The notes beneath the pieces were generated by a model, which was not told where the DNA came from, searched no databases, and saw nothing but the letters and a program-made list of their open reading frames with translations. From Desulfosporosinus sp. Sb-LF (lineage in GTDB: Bacteria; Bacillota; Desulfitobacteriia; Desulfitobacteriales; Desulfitobacteriaceae), in contig NZ_SPQR01000006.1 in the NCBI RefSeq assembly GCF_004766055.1, forward strand, positions 62,001-126,000: a DNA stretch of 64,000 nt. The letters run 5' to 3'. Shown here piece after piece: positions 44,404 to 52,937 of the stretch. Numbering within the stretch: position 1 is the first letter of the stretch; each line of letters begins with the position of its first letter. Position numbers and translations under genes: made by a program.

Positions 44404-45303
44404 ATGCGGATAACGAATAACATGTTGAGCCAAAGCCTGTTGCGCAATCTAGAATCGGCTCAGGGAAGAATGGATCAGATGCAAAATCAGCTGTCTTCCG
44501 GGCATCGGATAAGCCGTCCCTCAGACGATCCCGCGGGGATTCAAAATGCAATGCGCTTGAAAAGCAATATTTCCTCCGTTGAGCAGTGGAAGAGCAATGC
44601 AGATGCGGCGTTGCAGTTTATGAATACGACGGACAGCACCATGGGGGATATGACGTCAATGCTGCAACGTGTCAGGGAGCTTGCAGTACAAGGAGCTAAT
44701 GGGACTTTAGCTACTGCCGACCGAGGCGCTATAGCGGATGAAGTAGATCAAATCTCTACCCAACTTAAGATGATGGCGAACACGCAAGTTGGGTCGAAAT
44801 ATATGTTCTCGGGTACGGCAACGGATAAGGAACTCATACTTTCAGATGGAAGTGCTTCTCAGGCTAACGGGCAAGATATCAAGTTTGAAGTCGGAAATAA
44901 TTTAAGTATCCCTGTTTCAGTCAACGGTCAAACTTTGTTTGGATTAACTTCTACTAATACTCCTACTCCCACCGGAATGCTGAGTACACTCAATACTTTG
45001 AGCTCAGACTTGAGGAGCAACGATTCAACAGGTGTCAGTAATTTATTGGGCGATATTGACACAACTATTAATAACGTTGTCGATCAGCGCGCAGGCCTGG
45101 GAGCGCGCATCAACCGAATGACTGCAATACAGGGTCAGTTGGATTCTACATCAACTAATATGCAAGATAACCTTTCCAGTATTCAAGATGTGGATATGGC
45201 GAAGACGATTACGGATTTTACGAGCCAGCAAAATGTTTATAAAGCAGCATTATCTGTTGGTGCCAAGATTATTGAGCCGTCCTTGGTGGATTTTATGAGG
45301 TAG
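44404..45303 (+). CDS. flgL: Flagellar hook-associated protein 3 FlgL
   Basis: A 299-residue flagellin-like protein starting MRITNNMLSQSLLRNLESAQ, with LSSGHRISRPSDDPAG and a C-terminal TDFTSQQNVYKAALSVGAKI. It is the second junction protein, connecting FlgK to the filament. It follows flgK after 12 bases with its own GGAGTG site. Similarity to flagellin is confined to the N- and C-terminal helices. Confidence 0.95.
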   Translation: MRITNNMLSQSLLRNLESAQGRMDQMQNQLSSGHRISRPSDDPAGIQNAMRLKSNISSVEQWKSNADAALQFMNTTDSTMGDMTSMLQRVRELAVQGANGTLATADRGAIADEVDQISTQLKMMANTQVGSKYMFSGTATDKELILSDGSASQANGQDIKFEVGNNLSIPVSVNGQTLFGLTSTNTPTPTGMLSTLNTLSSDLRSNDSTGVSNLLGDIDTTINNVVDQRAGLGARINRMTAIQGQLDSTSTNMQDNLSSIQDVDMAKTITDFTSQQNVYKAALSVGAKIIEPSLVDFMR

Positions 45304-45668
45304 AGGATGTTTTGTTAACACGCGTTCAGCCAGATCTCGCAGGCCAAACTAGAACTTAGACTCGGTTGGGGGTGAGGGTACCCGCCAAATTCGCCATCCG
45401 ACGGCCATGGATGGCCTAGTGTCGCCGGAGCCAAGGACGGCGGGAGGCGACCTTGGCTCAGTTGGCGGCTTCGCACATCGTGTGCTCAGCCCTTAGTATG
45501 GGGGCCTCGTCTTCGTTGAGTTTGGCAAGCTGCTCATTCTAAGGCTTCTCTTTGTGTTAAGCAAAACATCTGGGCATTTGTGGGAAGAGTTTTATGATCT
45601 AGGAATGTTTTGTTAGCCTCGGCTAGCCATATCATTTGCAGACTGAACTTGAACTTAGGCTTGGTTGG
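45304..45668 (+). repeat. Imperfect ~66-bp direct repeats in the flgL-fliW gap
   Basis: 45304-45369 and 45601-45668 align along most of their length: TGTTTTGTTA, then AACTTGAACTTAGGCTTGG against AACTAGAACTTAGACTCGG. They flank a GC-rich structured insert. A shorter related stretch (AGGAATGTTTCGTTA) occurs at the end of csrA, at 46352. Confidence 0.6.
45382..45485. other. GC-rich branched hairpin element
   Basis: Outer arms CCGCCAA (45382) and TTGGCGG (45462) enclose two hairpins: GCCATCC/GGATGGC (45393-45415) and GAGCCAAGG/CCTTGGCTC (45428-45459). A small GCACA/TGTGC hairpin follows at 45473. The three-way-junction layout in otherwise AT-rich DNA suggests a structured RNA or a palindromic mobile unit. 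Confidence 0.55.
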
Positions 45669-45695
45669 ACGAACTAGTATAAGGAGTTGAGTATA

Positions 45696-46130
45696 TTGCC
45701 TAATGAACCACGAATATTTCACTTTCCCCAAGGGATTCCGGGATTTGAGACGCACCACGACTTTAGATTTTTTCCTGAAGAAGATGCTATGCTCGCTCAG
45801 TTGATCTCTGTCCAAGAAGAGAAAATTGGATTTATTCTCATGCGCCCTGAAGCCTACTTTCCTGAGTATTTGAAGGGGCTGGATGTTGATGAAGAAAGTA
45901 TCAAGGTTCTAAACGTTCATGCGGATATGCCAGTGGACGTATGGGTGATTCTGACCCTACATCGTCAAGATATGGCCAAGACGACGGCGAATTTACGTGC
46001 TCCGATTCTCTTTAACACCGTAGATAGGATTGGAATGCAGGTGATCTTCAATGACGATCGATATCCGTCAAGGCAACCAATATTTACAGAAGAAAACCAA
46101 AAGCCCCGACAGGAAGGGGTTGCGGGATAA
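45696..46130 (+). CDS. fliW: Flagellar assembly factor FliW
   Basis: About 144 residues, with IFHFPQGIPGFETHHDFRFF near the start, DDEESIKVLNVHADMPVDVW-like mid-section and NLRAPILFNTVDRIGMQVIF near the end, the FliW pattern. FliW binds free flagellin or, when flagellin is scarce, CsrA, and so sets flagellin translation. TTG 45696 has AAGGAG nine bases upstream; a TTG at 45687 is within the site. It abuts csrA directly. Confidence 0.95.
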   Translation: MPNEPRIFHFPQGIPGFETHHDFRFFPEEDAMLAQLISVQEEKIGFILMRPEAYFPEYLKGLDVDEESIKVLNVHADMPVDVWVILTLHRQDMAKTTANLRAPILFNTVDRIGMQVIFNDDRYPSRQPIFTEENQKPRQEGVAG

Positions 46131-46367
46131 ATGTTGGTTCTAGCACGTAAACTTAATGAAAAAATCAGGCTTGGAGAAGACATTGAAATTACGATTGTCG
46201 CTATTTCTGGGGATACCGTACGTATCGGGATTGATGCTCCGCGTGATCTCAAGATTTTGCGAAATGAAATCTATGAAGAAATCCAAAGACAGAATCGTGA
46301 AGCAGTGGCAGGAGAAGAACATGGACAATCGCTTCAACTTTTGAAAGAGTTAGGAATGTTTCGTTAA
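46131..46367 (+). CDS. csrA: Carbon storage regulator CsrA (canonical, FliW-linked)
   Basis: A 78-residue translational repressor. The dimer fold is clear: MLVLARKLNEKIRLGEDIEI, VRIGIDAPRDLKILRNEIYE. Its C-terminal tail of about 25 residues (NREAVAGEEHGQSLQLLKEL) is of the length that FliW contacts in Bacillus. It binds GGA-containing hairpins in mRNA leaders, classically that of hag. The ATG starts one base after the fliW stop. Three shorter paralogs lie at 53099-53942. Confidence 0.96.
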   Translation: MLVLARKLNEKIRLGEDIEITIVAISGDTVRIGIDAPRDLKILRNEIYEEIQRQNREAVAGEEHGQSLQLLKELGMFR

Positions 46368-46397
46368 AACTCGGTCAGCATAAGGGAGGGTGCTTCC

Positions 46398-46946
46398 ATG
46401 CTTCGAATTAATATTTCTACGCAATCCACACGTCTGGAATATACCACTCGAAATGCCCAGTCAAATCTGAAAACTACTCGGCCTTCGCTGCAAATGGAGA
46501 CGACACCGGCAACGTTAGAAATTAGCCAACCGCGTGGGGAGTTGACAATTGATATGACGCCCTGTCGTTACTCAATTGGTTTGAAGAATAACGCCGATTT
46601 CGCCCGGGATAATGCTGCACTCGGAAAACAAACTGCCATGGACGCCATTGCTAGAATTGCTCAAGAAGGCTATCAATTGGCTCACATTGAGAGCAATTCC
46701 AATGCGATAGCTGACATAGCCGCTGATTCCACCCGTTCTGAACTACTGGGCGTTACTTGGGCACATATCGATGCACCTGACATTCATTATCAAGCTAATC
46801 CGGTTCAATTCAACCCCGTCGCCGGAAAAGTAAACTTTACCGTACAACCCGGCACCGTCCAAGGGGATTATCAGCCCGGGAGTGTCGATATTCGGGTCAG
46901 TCAATACCCCAGTATTGAAATATCAGTAATGGATGTCAAGGTTTGA
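46398..46946 (+). CDS. DUF6470/YviE-like flagellar-cluster protein
   Basis: The 182-residue protein starts MLRINISTQSTRLEYTTRNA and has PRGELTIDMTPCRYSIGLKN and a C-terminal beta-rich PGSVDIRVSQYPSIEISVMD. This matches the YviE family that sits among flgL, fliW and csrA in Bacillus. Its role is unknown. GGGAGGG precedes the ATG. Here it follows csrA instead of preceding fliW and ends with a terminator at 46988. Confidence 0.85.
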   Translation: MLRINISTQSTRLEYTTRNAQSNLKTTRPSLQMETTPATLEISQPRGELTIDMTPCRYSIGLKNNADFARDNAALGKQTAMDAIARIAQEGYQLAHIESNSNAIADIAADSTRSELLGVTWAHIDAPDIHYQANPVQFNPVAGKVNFTVQPGTVQGDYQPGSVDIRVSQYPSIEISVMDVKV

Positions 46947-46987
46947 ATTTCCCAATAATTTATTGGAGTCGGATAAGCTGAGGGCTA

Positions 46988-47028
46988 AAAAAGAGGTAAG
47001 GTGCTAAAGTTGCATCTTACCTCTTTTT
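46988..47028 (+). terminator. Terminator ending the flgM-to-yviE transcript
   Basis: AAAAAGAGGTAAG and CTTACCTCTTTTT are perfect arms with a T run. Confidence 0.93.
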
Positions 47029-47093
47029 AGTTCGGGAAGAATATTTGAGCTAAATATTTTCTCTCTTCAGTCAAAAAATTTCCCCAAAGGCCT

Positions 47094-47120
47094 TAAGTTT
47101 TCACTCCAACCTCTCGATAT
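47094..47120 (+). promoter_or_regulatory. Sigma-D promoter of flagellin 1
   Basis: TAAG at 47094 and CTCGATAT at 47113 are separated by 15 bases, close to the sigma-D/FliA consensus TAAA-N15-GCCGATAT. It leaves a leader of about 115 bases. Confidence 0.85.
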
Positions 47121-47161
47121 ATAAGTAACATGTCAAAAAGCTCTGCTTTCTTCCAACCGGC

Positions 47162-47230
47162 CGGAGGGAGAAACATGGCTGGAGGGCATGAAGAAATCGG
47201 GCAAGGACGCCTGATGTAATATCAAGGAGG
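47162..47230 (+). promoter_or_regulatory. Flagellin 1 leader with GGA motifs
   Basis: The untranslated leader has GGA motifs at about 47163, 47181, 47205 (in a small GGC-AAGGAC-GCC hairpin) and 47226, where CAAGGAGG is also the Shine-Dalgarno. This arrangement fits CsrA repression of hag, but no single site is as clear as in flagellin 2. Confidence 0.45.
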
Positions 47231-47239
47231 ATTCTATTT

Positions 47240-49138
47240 ATGATTATCAATACTAATATGGCTTCACTCAACACCGTTCGGCAGTTGGGTATCAATGAAA
47301 AGGCTACTCAAGGTGCTTTGGCAAAATTGTCCTCAGGTCTTCGCATCAATAGCGCAGCTGATGATGCCGCAGGTCTCGCTATTTCTGAAAAAATGCGCGG
47401 TCAGATCAGTGGTTTGAACAAAGCTGTTAGCAATGCTCAAGATGGTATCTCCATGGTATCCACTGCTGAAGGTTCACTGAGTGAAACCACTAGCATTCTC
47501 CAACGTATGCGTGAGTTGGCTGTTCAGGCTGGTAATGATACTAATACGGCTAATGATCGTACCGCTATGCAGACGGAAGTGAATCAGCTGACCTCTGAAA
47601 TTAATCGTATCGGAAACAGCACCGAATTTAACACTCAGAAGCTCTTGGATGGCGGACAATCTGCAAAAGGTATCAGTGCAGGTACTTCTGGAACAACAGG
47701 AACTGCAGCGCAAGGGGGTAAACTTCTAGGGATTAATGCAACAGATTTCACTACAGATCCTGGGACTTTAAATTTTGCTACCGATGGGGACAACTTGGAA
47801 ATTGATGTAGTGGATGCCGCTGGAGCAAGTGGGACTTTCATCATAAATGGTGATCAGTTTGCAACTTTATGGAATCAGACGGATGCTGCTAAAGCTGGCG
47901 GTAACGCCACAACCGCTATGAAAAATCAGGCTCTAGGGTCGGTATTAGGTAGTATTGCCTCCACAGGTAATTTCACGATGAATGATGGCACTTCTAGGAA
48001 AGTCACCTTAGGTGAAGTCGCAGATGTCAACATTTCTAGCAGTGGAATTCTTTCCTTACAGTCAAAGGTTGGCGCTGGAGATATTACAATCGCGGCTGAT
48101 GGTTCAGGTGGTGCGACAACTGATTCGTTTGGTACCCTATTAGGGTTTGGTGCTGTAGATACAGCTGGTAGTGATATTACAGCTGCAGGAACTACCGCAA
48201 TAGAGGCCACTCTATATGGTAATAAGGTGCTCAATGCTACCGCTGGTGCCGACACATTAGAGGCTGCTGATTGGAGAGGTCAGACCTTTTCAGTAAACTA
48301 TAATGGAAGAGATGCAAATATTACTTTAGGGGCCGAGTTTGGTACTGATCCCACGTTGAAAACAGTAACTTCTGATGATTTAGTAACTGAATTAAATAAA
48401 CAATTAGATTCAGTATTTGGTTCAGGTGCGGTAACAGCATCTATAACTACTAACCCGAATAATGTTAATGATGTAAACAATTACTTCCAATTCACAACTG
48501 ATTCAACAGTAATGACTTCTGGTGGGGTAGCTAACGGTGATATTGTTCAAGAAACTACACCGAAATTCAGCATCAGTGGTAGTCATCTGGATCAAATACT
48601 AGGTTCAGTGGCAGCAGATTCGTCAGCAGTTGGAGGCAACTTTAATGCTACATTCCAGATTGGTGCCAATACTGGCCAAACGATGACTGTTAATATCAAA
48701 GATATGCGTTCACAAGCTTTAGGCATTTCGGGAACTGTTGCGGGCGGTACTGATACGGCATTAAACGGAGCAAAAGCATCGTTCGGAAAAATTCTATCAG
48801 CTTCCAATGGTTCTGACAACAATAATGTTGAGTACACGCTTGACCTGTCTACCGCCGCTAAAGCAACTGCGGCGATCAGTATTATTGATGATGCTATCAC
48901 CAAAGTATCCGCTGAGCGTTCAAATCTGGGTGCGGTTCAAAATCGTTTGGAACACACCATCAACAACTTGGGAACTTCTTCACAAAATGTTACCACTGCT
49001 GAGGCCAACATCCGCGATGTAGATATGGCCAAAGAAATGACTAACTTCCAAAAGAACAACATTCTCCAACAGGCTGCTCAAGCTATGCTTGCTCAAGCTA
49101 ACCAACAAGGCCAAGGCGTTCTACAATTACTGAGATAA
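47240..49138 (+). CDS. hag: Flagellin (632 residues)
   Basis: The conserved N-terminal D0/D1 region runs [20 protein letters not shown] to about residue 140 ([22 protein letters not shown]-type [10 protein letters not shown]). The C-terminal D1/D0 region has [20 protein letters not shown] and ends [13 protein letters not shown]. The central 400 residues are variable, Gly/Thr/Ala-rich surface domains. It forms the filament. GGAGG lies nine bases before ATG. It is larger than the typical 270-400-residue Firmicute flagellin and shares its ends almost exactly with the giant flagellin at 54169. Confidence 0.97.
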   Translation: MIINTNMASLNTVRQLGINEKATQGALAKLSSGLRINSAADDAAGLAISEKMRGQISGLNKAVSNAQDGISMVSTAEGSLSETTSILQRMRELAVQAGNDTNTANDRTAMQTEVNQLTSEINRIGNSTEFNTQKLLDGGQSAKGISAGTSGTTGTAAQGGKLLGINATDFTTDPGTLNFATDGDNLEIDVVDAAGASGTFIINGDQFATLWNQTDAAKAGGNATTAMKNQALGSVLGSIASTGNFTMNDGTSRKVTLGEVADVNISSSGILSLQSKVGAGDITIAADGSGGATTDSFGTLLGFGAVDTAGSDITAAGTTAIEATLYGNKVLNATAGADTLEAADWRGQTFSVNYNGRDANITLGAEFGTDPTLKTVTSDDLVTELNKQLDSVFGSGAVTASITTNPNNVNDVNNYFQFTTDSTVMTSGGVANGDIVQETTPKFSISGSHLDQILGSVAADSSAVGGNFNATFQIGANTGQTMTVNIKDMRSQALGISGTVAGGTDTALNGAKASFGKILSASNGSDNNNVEYTLDLSTAAKATAAISIIDDAITKVSAERSNLGAVQNRLEHTINNLGTSSQNVTTAEANIRDVDMAKEMTNFQKNNILQQAAQAMLAQANQQGQGVLQLLR

Positions 49139-49187
49139 TTGGCTTAGGGTCCTAGATTTTAAACGTATAGCCAATCGTTACCACTCG

Positions 49188-49215
49188 AGAGCCAGAGAAT
49201 TATTTCTCTGGCTCT
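49188..49215 (+). terminator. Hairpin after flagellin 1
   Basis: AGAGCCAGAGA and TCTCTGGCTCT pair. The same hairpin follows flagellin 2 at 58533. The T tail is short. Confidence 0.75.
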
Positions 49216-49283
49216 TCTCGAAATTAAAAGGATGTGTGGTTTCTTGAGACGACTAGGAGTTAGGCATCGCAAAGGAGCCAGAT

Positions 49284-49517
49284 GTGACCGATGAAGACTA
49301 CTTGAACCAAAAATTGAAATGGGTGAAATACCGACTTGAAAAGTTAGACCAAATGAAGCCGAACTGTTTGAAATGAGACAACTGGTTGAAAGCGCCAGAG
49401 ACAACAAGCTAAGCAGCAAGCAAATCAAGGTGATGAATACCTAACTGCGCAGATGCCAACAAGAAGTTAGCGAAATGGATGAACAAAAACAAAACCTTTT
49501 GGCTAGACGTCTAGTAA
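49284..49517 (+). pseudogene. Decayed copy of the coiled-coil gene at 58628
   Basis: It starts GTG after AAAGGAG like its intact paralog and encodes TDEDYLNQKLKWVKYRLEKL. It then loses one base near 49350, has an in-frame-equivalent TAA at about 49440 where the paralog reads AGA, and differs by further small indels near the end. It belongs to the duplicated flagellin/coiled-coil/YjfB block. Confidence 0.8.
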
Positions 49518-49588
49518 TTCTCAGTGGGATTGATCCACTCTAAGACTAGACACCATATTGGTAAATCCAACGTAAGGGGTGATCTACA

Positions 49589-49786
49589 ATGGATATAGCA
49601 GCCATGTCAGTCGTGCTTAGTCAGAGCAAAGTACAGCAACAGGCGGGTATATCGGTCATGAAAATGGCGATGGGCATTGAAGCGACTAAAGGTGATTCAA
49701 TAGCGTCTCTAGTAAGTGGAACAACCAAGGCCATGGAATCGTCTGTTCAACCAAATTTAGGAGCGAATCTTGATATACAAGCATAG
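49589..49786 (+). CDS. YjfB-family putative motility protein
   Basis: A 65-residue protein beginning MDIAAMSVVLSQSKVQQQAG with VMKMAMGIEATKGDSIASLV, the YjfB family often found near flagellin genes. It has no signal peptide or membrane helix, and its function is unknown. AAGGGGTGA precedes ATG. The copy at 58931 differs at only a few residues. A hairpin terminator follows. Confidence 0.82.
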   Translation: MDIAAMSVVLSQSKVQQQAGISVMKMAMGIEATKGDSIASLVSGTTKAMESSVQPNLGANLDIQA

Positions 49787-49790
49787 GGAG

Positions 49791-49828
49791 CAGCCACTAG
49801 TTTAGAAAATACCTGGCTAGTGGCTTTG
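49791..49828 (+). terminator. Terminator after yjfB copy 1
   Basis: AGCCACTAG and CTAGTGGCT are perfect 9-base arms followed by TTTGTT. The copy-2 gene has the same hairpin at 59134. Confidence 0.82.
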
Positions 49829-49967
49829 TTAATCTTGAGAGCCAGGTATGGATAAAGTCGCGTGTTGACAAGCACTTTGCTTCCTTGACTGTTATTACAA
49901 AGGAGTCGGTAGATTCTACCTGCTGGATGGGAGTATTATTATGAAAGAGGATAATTGAAACCGAGGT

Positions 49968-51890
49968 GTGAAGAAAGGCATGAAAAACGCTGGATCGAAT
50001 TGGAGAATAATATTCATCATATTATTTGTTGCTTCGATGCTTTTTGCCATTGGCATGATGTATACATCGGGCTCAGGAATTGTTGATAACGGCAATGTAG
50101 ATTTGTCGAACGTTGATTTTAACCAAAATAAGTTAGTGGCATTAGATGGTCAATGGGAATTCTATTGGGATAGATTATTGATGCCGGGAGATTTCAATGC
50201 AAAGCAACCGCCACAAATGGATTCGCTCATAAAAGTGCCAGGTACTTGGGATGATAGAGGAGCAGGAACCAAGGTTTATCCACATCGTGGGGTTGCCACC
50301 TATCGTTTGCGCCTAAACTATCCATCGACTCTTAAAGACCCTGCTCTTCGCATTCAAAATGTTACCAATGCCTATAAGCTCTATGCCAATGGACAGCTTA
50401 TGGCGGAAGTCGGAAAGGTATCGACCAAACCTTCTGATTTCAAAGACGGCGAGAAATTGCTTATTCTAGATTTGCCAAAGGATACGCAAGAGCTTGAGTT
50501 GATTTTTCAGGTGGCCAATCTGGATTATGCCAGGGGAGGACTTCGCCAAGGCCCAGTATTCGGATCAAAACAAGTATTAGAACGACAAAAAATGACACTC
50601 TTAGCGCTACAGCTATTCTTTATTGGCAGTGTTTTTATAGTTAGTATTTATTATTTATTACTCTTTCTTTTGCAAACAAAAAATAAGACAGCCTTGCTTT
50701 TTAGCATGCTTTGTTTTATCACAGCCTTGCGTTCCTTGATATGGGGCGAAACACCGCTCATGATCTTCTTCCCTAATGTGTCATACGACGTCAAAATGTA
50801 TATTAATTATTTGACAGGTTATAATTTGATGCCAATTATGATCTTGTTTGTCCTTAGTATTTATCCTTTGGAATACACAAAAACGACATTGGGTTTAGTC
50901 TTGTTGCCTACACTATTTTTTGATGGAATGCTGCTAACACCCCCTGGGTTGATGTCGTCATTTACTAATTATTTATACGTACTGATTCTGCTGCAAATGA
51001 TTTACATCATGGGCGTCCAAATAAAAGCAGTGCTCCGTAAAAGAGACAATGCGATAATAATGTTTGTAGCCATCTGCGTCTTTGTTTTAGCTAGCATTGA
51101 AGATATACTTCATTATAAAGGAATTGGCGGTATTAATTTATCCTATATGATTTTATATGGAAATTTTGCCGTTATTATAGCGATGTCTTTTGTTCAAGCC
51201 AGACAACAGGCCAATACCTATAAAAAGCTTATTATGTACAATGAGAACTTAGTTGAGGCAGACACACTCAAGGACAAAATAATGGCAACAGAAATGTCAT
51301 TTTTACAAGCACAGATTAAGCCGCATTTTCTATACAATGCCTTGAATGCCATTGCCAATGTATGCGAAAAGGATGGGGCAAAAGCTGGCAAGCTAATAAT
51401 AGATTTAGCAATCTATTTAAGAGGAAGTCTGGAATTTAATCACATGGATAAAATGGTGACGTTAGAAAAAGAGCTGGAATTTATCAACACTTATTTCAAC
51501 ATTGAACAAGCACGCTTTGGTCAAAAGATACAGCTCCTTAAAGAAATTGAAATACCTTTAGACGATCAAATACCTGTTCTAATCCTCCAACCCTTAGTGG
51601 AGAATGCAGTTCGACATGGTATATCAAAAAAACAAGGCGGAGGAAGGGTTCGCATAAGGCTGATGCAGCTAGAAGAAGGCATAGGCATTGAGGTTGAAGA
51701 TGATGGTATTGGAATTGAAGGGGAAAAGCTTACTCGCCTCTTGAGTGAAGAAAGAAAAGATCAAGGCGTTGGTCTCCTTAATATCCACCATCGACTCCTT
51801 AGATTATATGGCAGAGGTCTCGATATCAGCAGTGAGGTGGGACGAGGCACCTGCGTGATACTGGTGATACCGGAAGGGAGAAAGCCATGA
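49968..51890 (+). CDS. 7TMR-DISM-type sensor histidine kinase (LytS-like kinase core)
   Basis: A 640-residue protein. After an N-terminal helix, an extracellular jelly-roll domain (about 45-205, GQWEFYWDRLLMPGDF, KVPGTWDD, YRLRLNYP) is followed by seven membrane helices (about 210-410). A short coiled coil follows, then a His_kinase domain with phospho-His in LQAQIKPHFLYNALNAIANV and an HATPase domain (LQPLVENAVRHG, DDGIGIEGEKL, GVGLLNIHHRL). It probably senses a carbohydrate or other small ligand. The GTG at 49968 or ATG at 49980 may start it. It overlaps its regulator gene by four bases. Confidence 0.9.
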   Translation: MKKGMKNAGSNWRIIFIILFVASMLFAIGMMYTSGSGIVDNGNVDLSNVDFNQNKLVALDGQWEFYWDRLLMPGDFNAKQPPQMDSLIKVPGTWDDRGAGTKVYPHRGVATYRLRLNYPSTLKDPALRIQNVTNAYKLYANGQLMAEVGKVSTKPSDFKDGEKLLILDLPKDTQELELIFQVANLDYARGGLRQGPVFGSKQVLERQKMTLLALQLFFIGSVFIVSIYYLLLFLLQTKNKTALLFSMLCFITALRSLIWGETPLMIFFPNVSYDVKMYINYLTGYNLMPIMILFVLSIYPLEYTKTTLGLVLLPTLFFDGMLLTPPGLMSSFTNYLYVLILLQMIYIMGVQIKAVLRKRDNAIIMFVAICVFVLASIEDILHYKGIGGINLSYMILYGNFAVIIAMSFVQARQQANTYKKLIMYNENLVEADTLKDKIMATEMSFLQAQIKPHFLYNALNAIANVCEKDGAKAGKLIIDLAIYLRGSLEFNHMDKMVTLEKELEFINTYFNIEQARFGQKIQLLKEIEIPLDDQIPVLILQPLVENAVRHGISKKQGGGRVRIRLMQLEEGIGIEVEDDGIGIEGEKLTRLLSEERKDQGVGLLNIHHRLLRLYGRGLDISSEVGRGTCVILVIPEGRKP

Positions 51891-52759
51891 TGATACGGAT
51901 TGCGGCAGTCGACGATGAGATGCATGTGTTGGAACGATTTGAAAGAATGGTGCTGGGAATTAAGGAACTTGAGCTATGCGGTCTGTTTGAAACAGCGGAA
52001 CAGTTATTATCCTATCTAAAAGAGCATCCGCTGGATGCCGTTTTCTTAGATATTGAAATGCCAGATGTTAATGGCCTTCAGCTATCCGAGCAGATATTAG
52101 ACCTTAATGAAACGATCGATATTATTTTCGTGACCGCCTTTAACCAATATGCGGTGGAGGCTTTTGAATTACAGGCGATGGATTATATTATGAAGCCCTT
52201 GACAGAAGAAAGACTGGGGAAAACAGTCAAGCGATTATTGAAAAACAAGAGTACAGTCGGGCGACCTAGGAAACCGTTTATTCAATGCTTTGGCGACTTT
52301 GAAGTGTTCCTGAATGGAGATGCTCTGGTCTGGAAAAACTCCAAGGCAAAGGAAGTATTGGCTTTCTTGATACATAAAAATGGCGTGCCAGTAAATTGGG
52401 AAAAGATAGCGGATGCAGTTTGGCCAGACTATAATTCTGAAAAAGCCCAAACAAACTTTCATGCAACCACCTATTTGCTGCGTAAACGATTGGCAGATGC
52501 AGGCATCTCTCAGATACTGGAAAGCGGCCGTGGGAATTATAGAGTCGTGACAGACCAAGTTAAATGTGAACTCTATCAGCTGAATGAGCTGATCAAGGGC
52601 TATCAGATAAAAAGAGAGGAAGATTTTCGTTTGCTTGAACGGTTAAAGCAAAGGGGATATATGGAAGCGAGTGGGTATGCTTGGGCACATTCAAGAGCTG
52701 CGGAACTTGATGAAATGTGTAAAATGATAATAAAAAATTTGAAAAAGATATATAAATGA
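51887..52759 (+). CDS. Response regulator with SARP-type winged-helix output
   Basis: A 290-residue protein. The receiver domain has AVDDEMHVLERFER, phospho-Asp in AVFLDIEMPDVNGLQ, and Lys in YIMKPLTEERL. The output (about 125-215) is a SARP/OmpR-like winged helix: IQCFGDFEVFLNGDALVWKN, LAFLIHKNGVPVNWEKIADA and NFHATTYLLRKRLADAGI. A C-terminal helical BTAD-like tail follows. It is co-translated with the kinase. Lying between two flagellin blocks, it could control them or the csrA array, but no binding site is known. Confidence 0.88.
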   Translation: MMIRIAAVDDEMHVLERFERMVLGIKELELCGLFETAEQLLSYLKEHPLDAVFLDIEMPDVNGLQLSEQILDLNETIDIIFVTAFNQYAVEAFELQAMDYIMKPLTEERLGKTVKRLLKNKSTVGRPRKPFIQCFGDFEVFLNGDALVWKNSKAKEVLAFLIHKNGVPVNWEKIADAVWPDYNSEKAQTNFHATTYLLRKRLADAGISQILESGRGNYRVVTDQVKCELYQLNELIKGYQIKREEDFRLLERLKQRGYMEASGYAWAHSRAAELDEMCKMIIKNLKKIYK

Positions 52760-52767
52760 GTTTTTTA

Positions 52768-52794
52768 AATTTGTTCTATATTATAGAACAAATT
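52768..52794. repeat. 27-base near-perfect palindrome
   Basis: Arms AATTTGTTCTATA and TATAGAACAAATT flank one base. It sits nine bases after the regulator stop. Symmetry this complete suggests an operator as well as a hairpin. Confidence 0.65.
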
Positions 52795-52828
52795 ATTCCA
52801 AAACCGTGATATATAAGGTTTTACATTG

Positions 52829-52864
52829 AGTGCCCAATAAGAGTGATTAATCTTATTGGGCACT
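52829..52864 (+). terminator. Terminator after the two-component pair
   Basis: AGTGCCCAATAAGA and TCTTATTGGGCACT are perfect 14-base arms. The tail is only weakly T-rich. Confidence 0.8.
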
Positions 52865-52937
52865 TCCCATTTAGGGTTCATTTAGGGTGAGTGGTTTATG
52901 ATCGGACTAACACAGTAAATGGAAGGTGAGTGAGGTT

